Below, in pieces: positions 35,831 through 43,687 of a stretch of DNA of 64,000 nt (the first letter of the stretch is position 1; each line of letters opens with the position of its first letter). Location of the stretch: NCBI GenBank assembly GCA_001898145.1, contig MKSR01000012.1, positions 124,001 through 188,000 of the forward strand, read 5' to 3'. Both the position numbers and the translations under genes were made by a program. This DNA is from Dyadobacter sp. 50-39 (GTDB taxonomy: Bacteria > Bacteroidota > Bacteroidia > Cytophagales > Spirosomataceae). The notes beneath the pieces were generated by a model. The model ran no database searches. It saw only the letters and a list, made by a program, of their open reading frames with translations, and was not told where the DNA came from.

Positions 35831-36355
35831 ATGAAAGACTTACTCAGAGCACGTACTTCCCTCAAAGAGGAGATAGAGATACTTTTGAACAACCAGGTGA
35901 AGATGGAAGCAGAGGCTTCTGCCAAATACCTCGCCATGGCTTCGTGGTGCGACCGTAACGGTTTCAAACGCAGCGCCCATTATTTCCTGAAACAATCCGA
36001 CGAAGAGCGCGGTCACATGCTCAAAATCTTCAACTACCTGATGACGGTTGGCGGCACTGCGATTTCTCCCGAAGTTTCAGGTGTAAAACAGGAGTATCCA
36101 ACATTCAGGAGTGTTTTCGAAACAGCGCTGCAAAGCGAAATCGCGGTAACGCAATCGATCAGCCGCATTGTAACCGCTGCCCGCAAAGAAGAGGATTATG
36201 CTACCGAAAACTTCCTGCAATGGTTTGTCAACGAACAAATTGAGGAAGAAGACAATGCACGCCGCGCGATTGAGCTGTTCGATGTGATCGGCGAGGATGG
36301 TACCGGCCTTTACGAAATCGACAAAGCGATCGCGAAAATCGGTCACGACGAATAA
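35831..36355 (+). CDS. ftnA: Bacterial non-heme ferritin
   Basis: 174 residues, a four-helix ferritin subunit that oxidises Fe(II) and stores it in a 24-mer. Ferroxidase ligands in the expected places: Glu26 (helix A), ExxH at Glu59-His62 (helix B), an acidic Glu in helix C and NEQIEEED in helix D. There is no Met-type heme-binding signature of bacterioferritin that I can see. It starts at the ATG at 35831 and ends before a clear hairpin. Confidence 0.92.
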   Translation: MKDLLRARTSLKEEIEILLNNQVKMEAEASAKYLAMASWCDRNGFKRSAHYFLKQSDEERGHMLKIFNYLMTVGGTAISPEVSGVKQEYPTFRSVFETALQSEIAVTQSISRIVTAARKEEDYATENFLQWFVNEQIEEEDNARRAIELFDVIGEDGTGLYEIDKAIAKIGHDE

Positions 36356-36373
36356 TATCAGAGCTTATATCCC

Positions 36374-36404
36374 AAAATAGCTGCCCGCAAGAGCAGCTAT
36401 TTTT
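36374..36404. terminator. Terminator between ferritin and HPP genes, both directions
   Basis: An 11-bp stem (36374-36384 with 36393-36403, arm AAAATAGCTGC) with an 8-base loop. The A4 on the left and T5 on the right let it serve ferritin (+) and the HPP gene (-). Confidence 0.85.
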
Positions 36405-36408
36405 GTTT

Positions 36409-36999
36409 TCAGACCCTGGTGAAATACTTGCGCTCCCACACTTTATACCAGTTCCTGTTGGCTGGGTATTTGCGGTGCGCGGCAAAGCGATTGACCATCA
36501 CGGCCACAAAAAGCAATATCAGCACGCCGCTCAGCACCGGGCTCAGCACGTACATGTAGCCCAATGCCTTGATCTTCTCGGAACCGATGTTGGCGATCAA
36601 TGCGGTGGCACCACCGGGCGGGTGCAGGGTTTTGGTTACCTGCATCAATACAATCGAAGTAGAAACTGCGAATGCCGATGACAGCCACACCTGGTCGGGG
36701 ATGATCTTGTGGACGGTTACCCCCACGATCGCGCATATCACGTGCCCGCCTATGAGGTTGCGCGGCTGCGCGAGCGGGCTGTTTACAATTCCATATATGA
36801 GCACCGACGAGGCGCCGAAAGAACCGATCAGGAACAGGGAATCGGAATCGGTAAACTGCTTGTCGTTGAGCAGGCCAATCACGCCGATACCCAGAAATGA
36901 ACCGATGAACGTCCAGAAATGATCTTTGAAATCGATCAGAGTCTCTTTGTAGACGACGTAACGGACCAGTCTCGCATTACGTTTAATCCTTTTTCTCAA
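36409..36999 (-). CDS. HPP-family integral membrane protein
   Basis: The signature HPPGGATALIA is visible in a four-helix hydrophobic protein. The frame is open to 37233, but the first ~78 residues look non-coding (no conserved character). I place the start at the TTG at 36999, giving 196 residues beginning with RKRIKRNARLVRYVVYKETL, a plausible cytoplasmic N terminus. HPP proteins have been linked to nitrite transport in plastids and cyanobacteria; the role here is unknown. It is divergent from the FUSC gene. Confidence 0.75.
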   Translation of the reverse strand: MRKRIKRNARLVRYVVYKETLIDFKDHFWTFIGSFLGIGVIGLLNDKQFTDSDSLFLIGSFGASSVLIYGIVNSPLAQPRNLIGGHVICAIVGVTVHKIIPDQVWLSSAFAVSTSIVLMQVTKTLHPPGGATALIANIGSEKIKALGYMYVLSPVLSGVLILLFVAVMVNRFAAHRKYPANRNWYKVWERKYFTRV

Positions 37000-37116
37000 A
37001 ACGAGGAAACTTTTGGTGGAAGTAGCATTGAAAATAGAACTATATCGGGATGGTGATGGTTCGTAAATTACGGGAACATTCCAAATTTTCTCCTGTCCCC
37101 TACGCCTAATCCCTTC

Positions 37117-37124
37117 CAAATATA
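37117..37124 (-). promoter_or_regulatory. Possible -7 box (TATATTTG, minus strand) for the HPP gene
   Basis: CAAATATA on the plus strand. It would start a transcript near 37112, with a leader of about 110 bases to the TTG at 36999. This supports the shorter HPP protein. Confidence 0.4.
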
Positions 37125-37247
37125 CAAAAAACAGCCCAGGCCGGACAGATAAGCGCCCAGCCGCAGGTATTAAATTTTGGTACGCCTTTTGTTGGGTTGC
37201 GAAATTTAAAATAGTAGTATTGCAATAGCACACCGTGACTTCATTCC

Positions 37248-39488
37248 ATGAATTACCTCGACGAGTTTAAAAAATTTATTTCCAGCCATTACCTGTCGAC
37301 CGGTGTACGTCTAACCCTCGGGACGATCATCCCTAGCGTGATTTTTAATCATTACGGCATATTAAGCGAATGGATCGCCTTCCCGCTCGGGACGCTGCTG
37401 ATCGGCGGTACCGACAATCCCGGACCATACCACCGGCGGCGGAATGCCCTGCTCGTGGCGATTGCTACCTGCTTTCTCGTGGCCTGCATTACCGGCTACC
37501 TCAGGCATTTTCATTTCATTATTTTTCTTGAAATTATCGTATTCGGGATGTTTTTCTCGCTGGTCGGCGTATACGGCAACCGCGTGAATAGCATCGGGCT
37601 TATTTCGCTGCTCGTTTTTGTATTTAATATTGATGACCACCTCAGCGGCGACATGGTGTTCCGGACAGCGGCCATATTTTCAGCAGGCGGGATCTGGTAC
37701 TTTATATTGTTCATGGTGTTGCAAAAGTTGCTGCCCTACAAGCTCATCCAGCAGCTGCTGGGCGAAAACTTTGTGGAACTCGGCAAGCTGCTTTCGATCA
37801 AAGCCGGCTATTATTTCGCGAACCCCAACTACGACGAGCTTTTCAACCGGATGGTACACCAGCAGGTGATCCTCCGCGAAAACCATGAAAACCTGCGCGA
37901 AATCCTTTTCAAAACCAGGGAGATCGTGACGGAGTCGACCACGAAAAGCCGCATACTGATGCTGATGTTCCTCGATAGCATCGATCTTTTCGAACGGATC
38001 CTCAATTCGCAGCAGAATTACGCCAACCTGCACCGCGCATTCGACCATACGAAGGTACTCCGGTTGTTTGGCACCTACATTACCTGGCTTGCGGCGGAAA
38101 TTCAGCAAATAGGGCTCGCGGTGCAAAGTGGCTACGCTTCGCACCCGCGTCATGATCTCGACGAGGCTTTCAACAAATGCCAGCGTGCGTTCGAGCGCAT
38201 GCGCGAGCACAAGATGAACCACGACAATATGGAGGATTTCATCATGCTGCGCCAAATCCTGAACAGCTTGCAGGACGTAACCGAGCGTGTGAAAAAGCTG
38301 CACAGGGCTACCAAATATGAAGCGGACGTCAGCAACGACTATAAGCTCACCGTGGATGCGGAGGATTTCACGCCGAAGCAGGACTACCACCCGCGCATTC
38401 TGCTCGATAACCTCTCGCTTAAATCGAGCCATTTCCGGCATGCGGTGCGCGTCACGCTGGGCTTGCTGGCGGGATACATCACATCGCTGTTTTTTGATGT
38501 CGGCCACGGCTACTGGATATTGCTGACCATCGCCGTGATTCTGAAACCTGCATTCAGCATTACCAAGCAGCGTAACCTGCACAGGATCGGCGGAACGATT
38601 CTCGGGGTTGTGGTGGGGTTTCTGTTCCTTTACCTCATCGACGACAAGACGCCGCTGTTCATCCTCATGATGGTTTCGATGATTTTGGCATACAGCTTCC
38701 TGAAAATCAATTATTTCGTTGCATCTACCAGCATTACCCTGTATGTAATCCTGTCGTTCCATTTCCTGAACCCGCAGCATGTGACCGACGTTTTGCAGGA
38801 CCGGGTGATCGATACCGTCATCGGCTCCGTGATTGCTTACATTATTTCCTCCTACGTACTGCCTGTGTGGGAGCATTCACAGATCAAGCAGTATATGAAG
38901 GAAGCCCTGAATGCCAACCGGAAGTATTTTGACATCGTAGCCGCTAAATTCACAGGGAAACAACTGGATATCAACGAATTGAAACTGCTCCGAAAAAATG
39001 CGATCATTGCGATGGCGAACCTTTCGGATAATTTTCAAAAAATGCTCTCCGAACCTAAACGCCAGCAGATGAATATGGAGGAGTACCACCAGTTCGTGGC
39101 CACAAGCCATATGCTTACCTCCTACATTGCCTCGCTGTCCACCTACGCACAGACTCTGGAGTATTCGGAATTTTCAGTTGAATTTGAGATGATGACCCGG
39201 CAAATTGACCGGCAATTACAGGCTGCGATGGACATTATCGATGGTAAAACCGGCAACAGTTTGGAAATTGCCCGCGAATCGCTGCCGCAGAACCAGCGCC
39301 TGGTCGAATTGCTGGCGAACCGCAAAAAGGAAATCAAAGAGCTCGGCATCGAGAAAGCCGATCAGTCCCCGGTACGCAAAATGCTGTCAGACGTAAAAAC
39401 GATCAACGGGCTTTTCGAGCTCATCAGCACCATTTCGATCGACGAAATCAAAATTCTTCAAAAAATAAAACCCGCGAAAGTCGCTTAG
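37248..39488 (+). CDS. FUSC-family inner-membrane protein, YccS-like
   Basis: 746 residues. An N-terminal block of about six helices (15-165), a long cytoplasmic middle domain (about 170-400), then a second helix block (about 405-530) and a C-terminal cytoplasmic region with coiled-coil character. The two-block layout fits the FUSC/YccS family, related to aromatic-acid exporters AaeB. The substrate is unknown. It heads a likely three-gene run with ywbE (1-base gap) and an EamA transporter. Confidence 0.85.
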   Translation: MNYLDEFKKFISSHYLSTGVRLTLGTIIPSVIFNHYGILSEWIAFPLGTLLIGGTDNPGPYHRRRNALLVAIATCFLVACITGYLRHFHFIIFLEIIVFGMFFSLVGVYGNRVNSIGLISLLVFVFNIDDHLSGDMVFRTAAIFSAGGIWYFILFMVLQKLLPYKLIQQLLGENFVELGKLLSIKAGYYFANPNYDELFNRMVHQQVILRENHENLREILFKTREIVTESTTKSRILMLMFLDSIDLFERILNSQQNYANLHRAFDHTKVLRLFGTYITWLAAEIQQIGLAVQSGYASHPRHDLDEAFNKCQRAFERMREHKMNHDNMEDFIMLRQILNSLQDVTERVKKLHRATKYEADVSNDYKLTVDAEDFTPKQDYHPRILLDNLSLKSSHFRHAVRVTLGLLAGYITSLFFDVGHGYWILLTIAVILKPAFSITKQRNLHRIGGTILGVVVGFLFLYLIDDKTPLFILMMVSMILAYSFLKINYFVASTSITLYVILSFHFLNPQHVTDVLQDRVIDTVIGSVIAYIISSYVLPVWEHSQIKQYMKEALNANRKYFDIVAAKFTGKQLDINELKLLRKNAIIAMANLSDNFQKMLSEPKRQQMNMEEYHQFVATSHMLTSYIASLSTYAQTLEYSEFSVEFEMMTRQIDRQLQAAMDIIDGKTGNSLEIARESLPQNQRLVELLANRKKEIKELGIEKADQSPVRKMLSDVKTINGLFELISTISIDEIKILQKIKPAKVA

Positions 39489-39489
39489 C

Positions 39490-39699
39490 ATGTCGTCATT
39501 ATCAGGAACAGAAAGAAAGAATATTGCACCAGGCCTCGCCGTCTCGATTGTGCTCAAAAAAGACCAGCGCAGCGGGCAACTGACCCAAGGCATCGTGAAG
39601 GATATTCTTACCAAGGCACCCGTGCACACGCATGGCATTAAGGTAAGACTGGAATCAGGTGAGATCGGGCGGGTGAAAGTTATTGAAACAGAAGATTAG
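39490..39699 (+). CDS. YwbE-family small protein
   Basis: 69 residues. It has the whole-length YwbE/DUF2196 pattern: GTERKNIAPGLAVSIVLKKD, TQGIVKDILTKAPVHTHGIK and VRLESGEIGRVKVI. A small KOW-like beta fold is likely. The function is unknown across bacteria. The start is 1 base after the FUSC stop, and the EamA gene follows after 12 bases. Confidence 0.88.
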   Translation: MSSLSGTERKNIAPGLAVSIVLKKDQRSGQLTQGIVKDILTKAPVHTHGIKVRLESGEIGRVKVIETED

Positions 39700-39711
39700 C
39701 CCTGCCGATTT

Positions 39712-40602
39712 ATGTCAAATGCCCGCATTAACCTGATCATCGGGATCGTCGCCATCAGCATTTTCCCCGTGCTGGTGAAATGGGCTCCGGTATCGGGGGT
39801 TACTTCTGCATTTTACCGGATGCTTCTGGGGCTGTTGTTCCTATTGCCTTATGTGCTGGTCCGCAGGAAATTCACATTACCCACCGGCGTGCTGTGGCTT
39901 CCCATCGTGCTTTGCGGGATCATTTTTGCAAGTGACATCGCGGTCTGGAACCTTTCGATACATTATTCCAATGCCACACAGGCCACCCTCCTGACCAACC
40001 TCTCCCCCGTGTGGGTGGGTGTAGGAACATTCCTGTTTTTACCCGATAAACCCGGCCCGCGCTTTTGGCTCGGAACGCTCATTGCACTTTTTGGAATGGT
40101 CATTCTAATTGGTATTGAGACGTTTGTAACGATGAAGTTCGATCTCGGATTTGCGCTGGCAATGCTTTCGGGCATCCTGTATGCATCCTATATGCTGATC
40201 AGCAAAACAGTTTTGAACAAAATCGATATTGTCAGCTTTATGACGGTCAGCATGGCGGTGTCGAGCATTTACCTTTTTGTCATATGCCTCATTTTCGATC
40301 AGCCCCTCTGGCATTTCGAACCGGTTATCTGGGGCGTTTTTGTGATGCAGGGATTGATTTGTCAACTCATTGGCTGGCTGACGATCAATGCGGCGATGAA
40401 GCAAATGGACGCCAAGAGCGTCTCACTCAGCCTTTTAAGCCAGGCGGTCGTAACAGGAATTTTTGCCTGGATTTTTATCGGCGAAAAGATAACAGCTCAA
40501 ATGATCGCCGGCGGAATCATTATACTCATCGGCATTGCCGTTACCTACACCAGCCGCAAAAAGCTAAACATTACTGACAATCAAGACTCTACGGGTAAGT
40601 AG
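39712..40602 (+). CDS. EamA-family (DMT) transporter
   Basis: 296 residues, ten membrane helices in two EamA repeats (about 5-140 and 150-285). The second repeat ends with GEKITAQMIAGGIIILIGI, the usual EamA closing motif. Such proteins export amino acids or other metabolites. Last gene of the FUSC run. Its final 22 bases overlap the convergent histidine kinase gene. Confidence 0.85.
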   Translation: MSNARINLIIGIVAISIFPVLVKWAPVSGVTSAFYRMLLGLLFLLPYVLVRRKFTLPTGVLWLPIVLCGIIFASDIAVWNLSIHYSNATQATLLTNLSPVWVGVGTFLFLPDKPGPRFWLGTLIALFGMVILIGIETFVTMKFDLGFALAMLSGILYASYMLISKTVLNKIDIVSFMTVSMAVSSIYLFVICLIFDQPLWHFEPVIWGVFVMQGLICQLIGWLTINAAMKQMDAKSVSLSLLSQAVVTGIFAWIFIGEKITAQMIAGGIIILIGIAVTYTSRKKLNITDNQDSTGK

Positions 40603-43058
40603 ATAATAAACGTCGACCCAATGCCGGGCTTGCCGACGGCGTCGATCAGGCCTTTGTGGTTCTCGACGATTTTCTTACAGATCGCCAGACCGATGCCCGT
40701 TCCTTCATAGGCCGAGCGGTTGTGCAGTCTCTGAAACACTTGGAAAATGCGGTCCTTGTATTGAGGATCAAACCCGATTCCATTGTCTGCGAAAGAAATG
40801 TATTGGTAATGCTGGGAAGGGTCGGCACCTGCGATAGGTATGGCCGCACCCGGCACTTTTCCGGAGCGGATCTCGATCACCGGCGCCCTGTCCGGGCCAA
40901 TGAATTTGAGCGCATTGGCGATCAGGTTTGTAAATAGCTGCTCGAACTGGTATACAATCACCTCCCTCACAGGCAGCACATCGCTCTGGATCACTGCGTT
41001 TTCCGCCTGGATAATGTCGCTGAGCTGATCCTTCACATTTTGCAGCACCATGTTCAGGTCCGTGCTTTCCAGGTGTTTTTCGGCGACATTGGCACGGGAA
41101 AAGGCCAGCAAATCGACGATCAGCTGCTGCATTCGTGTGGACGAAGCCTGCATGCGGTTGAAGTAATCTTTGCCGCGCTCGGAAAGATTATCCCTTTCTG
41201 TTTCCAGAATGCGTGTCGCGAATGTCTGGATTTTCCGCAGCGGCTCCTGCAAATCGTGGCTGGCTACATAGGCGAATTGCGCGAGTTCCATATTCGTGCG
41301 TATGAGCTCATTGTTGGCAACAAGCAATTGTTGTGTCCGCTCCTGCACTTTCGTTTCGAGCTGATCGATAAACAGGCGGCTGTCGTGAACATCGAGGCTG
41401 GTCCCTACCCACATTTCGATCGTCCCGCCGGGATTACGCTGCGGAATAGCCCGGCATTGGTACCACCGGTACTCGCCGTCGGAACGCTTCAGACGGTGCT
41501 GGAAACGGTATTCGGTACCTTCGCTCACCGAGGTGATCCATGCATGGATACTTTCAGCCACGTCGTCGGGGTGAACCAGCGGCAGCCAGCCGTCTTTTTG
41601 GATCTCCGGTGCCGTAAAGCCCGAATAATCGAGCATAGACCGGTTGAAATAGGTGATATTTCCCTGCAAATCGGCGGTCCACACAAACTGCGGCATCGAA
41701 TCCGCCAGCGTCCGGAACTTTCCTTCGCTGGTTTTCAGCGCGAGTTCCGATTCTTTTCGATCAGTAATGTCCATCATCGTACCGAGCATCCGCTGCGGGA
41801 CATGGGCCTCGTCAAAAAGCACCTTACCCTGCGTCCGGATCCAGTGTATGGATTGGTCGAGATGGATTATTCTCGCTTCGTAATAGTAAACACCGGTTTC
41901 GAGCGCAGCCTGAAATGCCTTTTCCACAATCTCCCTGCGATCCTCCGGGTGTAACCGGTCCCGCATTTGCTGATGGGTCAGCACGGTAGTTTCGTCGTAG
42001 CCGAAAATCACCGCCAGCCTACTCGAATGGATGATTTCTCTCGTCTTGACATTCAAATCCCAGGTCGCAAGTCGGGTACCTTCCGTCGCCAGTGAAAGCC
42101 GGTCGGCGGTCTCCGCGAACTGCTGCCGCAGGGTAACTTTGTCGGTAACGTCGCTCACCGACACCATGATGCCCGAGACACTGCCGTCCATTTCAAGTAT
42201 AGGGGCGTACTGGAAGTCCAGGTAATGCTTTTTCAAACCGCCGGGGCCGTCTACGTAAGCGATTGCCTCATTTTCGCGGTGAATTTTAGCGCTTTGATAA
42301 ACTTCATTCAGCAAGTCGATGAATTTCTGGCCACGCAGTTCAGGGAAAACATCGACAAGCCTTTTTCCTACCACCTCGTCGAGGCTGCGCCGCCAGATGT
42401 TGAGCATACTCTCGTTCGCGATGCTGATCACCATTTCCGGTCCTTTAAAAATGGCCTTTGCGAACTGCGACTGGGTCACCAGGTTGCGAAACTGGTTTTC
42501 GCTTCGTTGCAGCGCCTGCTTGGACAAAACCTGCTCGGTAACCTCGGTGGCCACAGCAATGATGCCCGAAGCATTCTCGGGGTCCTCTTCAAATAGCGGC
42601 TGGTAAACGAAATTGAAATAGCAAAGCTCGGGCTGTCCGAAACGCCGGAGGATCACTTCAAATTCATTGCCATGATAGGGAATGCCGGTGTGCAGTACGT
42701 TGCGCAGGATAGGCTCCACGTATTCACGTACCTCGGGAAGTCCGTCGAAAAGCGACCTTCCCACGAGCTGTTCCTCATTCCGGTCGACAATGTGCAGGTA
42801 GGTATCATTAGCCATTTCGACCACGAAATCTTCCCCGCGCATGATGATCATACCCACAGGGGCCTGCCTGACGGTGTTTCTGAATTTGCTTTCGCTGTCG
42901 GGTACCGGACCGGCCGACACCGCATTGCCGGGCAATACGTCATCAGCAGTGCGGTCGAGCGCCGCGCTGTCGGATGCAGGGCTCACCTTGCTGGGGTGAT
43001 GATCCCCGTTTTCAGAAGTCTGGTGATAGTTTTTTTTCGACTTGTCCACCTGTTTCAA
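40581..43058 (-). CDS. Cytoplasmic PAS-domain sensor histidine kinase
   Basis: 825 residues without membrane helices. After a ~55-residue disordered leader come four PAS modules (about 57-180, 185-310, 320-440 and 445-565), a coiled linker, the HisKA domain with His601 in YVASHDLQEPLRKI, and HATPase_c with DNGIGF and EGTGIGLAICKKI. The EPLRKI-type H box is typical of kinases that pair with single-domain regulators of the Rcp1 type; such a regulator is encoded 42 bases upstream. It may sense light, redox or small ligands; there is no cofactor residue I can name. The start is a TTG (43058). Confidence 0.9.
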   Translation of the reverse strand: MKQVDKSKKNYHQTSENGDHHPSKVSPASDSAALDRTADDVLPGNAVSAGPVPDSESKFRNTVRQAPVGMIIMRGEDFVVEMANDTYLHIVDRNEEQLVGRSLFDGLPEVREYVEPILRNVLHTGIPYHGNEFEVILRRFGQPELCYFNFVYQPLFEEDPENASGIIAVATEVTEQVLSKQALQRSENQFRNLVTQSQFAKAIFKGPEMVISIANESMLNIWRRSLDEVVGKRLVDVFPELRGQKFIDLLNEVYQSAKIHRENEAIAYVDGPGGLKKHYLDFQYAPILEMDGSVSGIMVSVSDVTDKVTLRQQFAETADRLSLATEGTRLATWDLNVKTREIIHSSRLAVIFGYDETTVLTHQQMRDRLHPEDRREIVEKAFQAALETGVYYYEARIIHLDQSIHWIRTQGKVLFDEAHVPQRMLGTMMDITDRKESELALKTSEGKFRTLADSMPQFVWTADLQGNITYFNRSMLDYSGFTAPEIQKDGWLPLVHPDDVAESIHAWITSVSEGTEYRFQHRLKRSDGEYRWYQCRAIPQRNPGGTIEMWVGTSLDVHDSRLFIDQLETKVQERTQQLLVANNELIRTNMELAQFAYVASHDLQEPLRKIQTFATRILETERDNLSERGKDYFNRMQASSTRMQQLIVDLLAFSRANVAEKHLESTDLNMVLQNVKDQLSDIIQAENAVIQSDVLPVREVIVYQFEQLFTNLIANALKFIGPDRAPVIEIRSGKVPGAAIPIAGADPSQHYQYISFADNGIGFDPQYKDRIFQVFQRLHNRSAYEGTGIGLAICKKIVENHKGLIDAVGKPGIGSTFIIYLPVES

Positions 43059-43072
43059 GAAGAAGATACTTT

Positions 43073-43104
43073 CAAAAATAAGTGGACAAGTCGAGAGAAG
43101 TCAA
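43073..43104 (-). promoter_or_regulatory. Possible promoter for the PAS kinase: TTG - 21 bp - TATTTTTG
   Basis: On the minus strand, TTG (43104-43102) and TATTTTTG (43080-43073). The -33 overlaps the stop codon of the response regulator, so the kinase may also be made independently. Confidence 0.45.
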
Positions 43105-43550
43105 TATTGATAATAAAAGTTTTCTGGTGCCGGTGTCCAGTTATGCTGGGTCCAATCAATATCCAGAATTTGTTTGATGGCCTGTTTCAGCTTGGGAAAC
43201 GACCCTGGTTTTCGGATGAAGAAGTTGGCGCCTTTTTCATGCACCTTCCGCACCATTTCTTCCTGGCCGGTGGTTGAAAAAATTACTACCGGTATATCTT
43301 CCCAGGCTTTCGTTTGGCGGATCAGATCCAGGCATTCGAAACCATTCTTCCTGGGCATATTTAAATCCAGAAAAATAACATCTGGCGGTGGTGGTACTGT
43401 CTTCTCCATCAGGTCAATCAGCTCGACCCCGTCACTAGCCGTCAACAGTTCGGCAGAAGTGCTTACTTCCCTGAGCGCGTCCTCAAACAGCAGGCAATCA
43501 TCCTCATCGTCGTCGGCCAGGAAAATAGATTTTTTTGGTTTTGTGCTCAT
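43101..43550 (-). CDS. Single-domain response regulator (Rcp1-like)
   Basis: 149 residues, one receiver domain and no output domain. The acidic pocket is in FLADDDEDD, phospho-acceptor Asp62 in FLDLNMPRKNG, Thr/Ser switch in IFSTTG and Lys in FIRKPGSF. These pass phosphate on or work by protein contact. It lies directly before the large PAS kinase (42 bases), its probable partner. The C-terminal tail is Trp/Tyr-rich. Confidence 0.92.
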   Translation of the reverse strand: MSTKPKKSIFLADDDEDDCLLFEDALREVSTSAELLTASDGVELIDLMEKTVPPPPDVIFLDLNMPRKNGFECLDLIRQTKAWEDIPVVIFSTTGQEEMVRKVHEKGANFFIRKPGSFPKLKQAIKQILDIDWTQHNWTPAPENFYYQY

Positions 43551-43687
43551 AACCCGAATTTAAGTACTCATGAATAACATAAACACTGCTCAATACATTC
43601 AGCCTAATTGAGGTACAGTAGCGATCAATCCCAGTGTAAGAGTATACAAGGTAGAGAATAAAAACCGTAAACTAAATTTAATTTGCA

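Noticed and set aside
37000-37233. N-terminal extension of the HPP protein
   Set aside because: The added 78 residues lack conserved character and pass through a -7 box; a TTG start at 36999 is better.
41040-41954. 304-codon plus-strand frame inside the PAS kinase
   Set aside because: Shadow frame antisense to HisKA and PAS domains.
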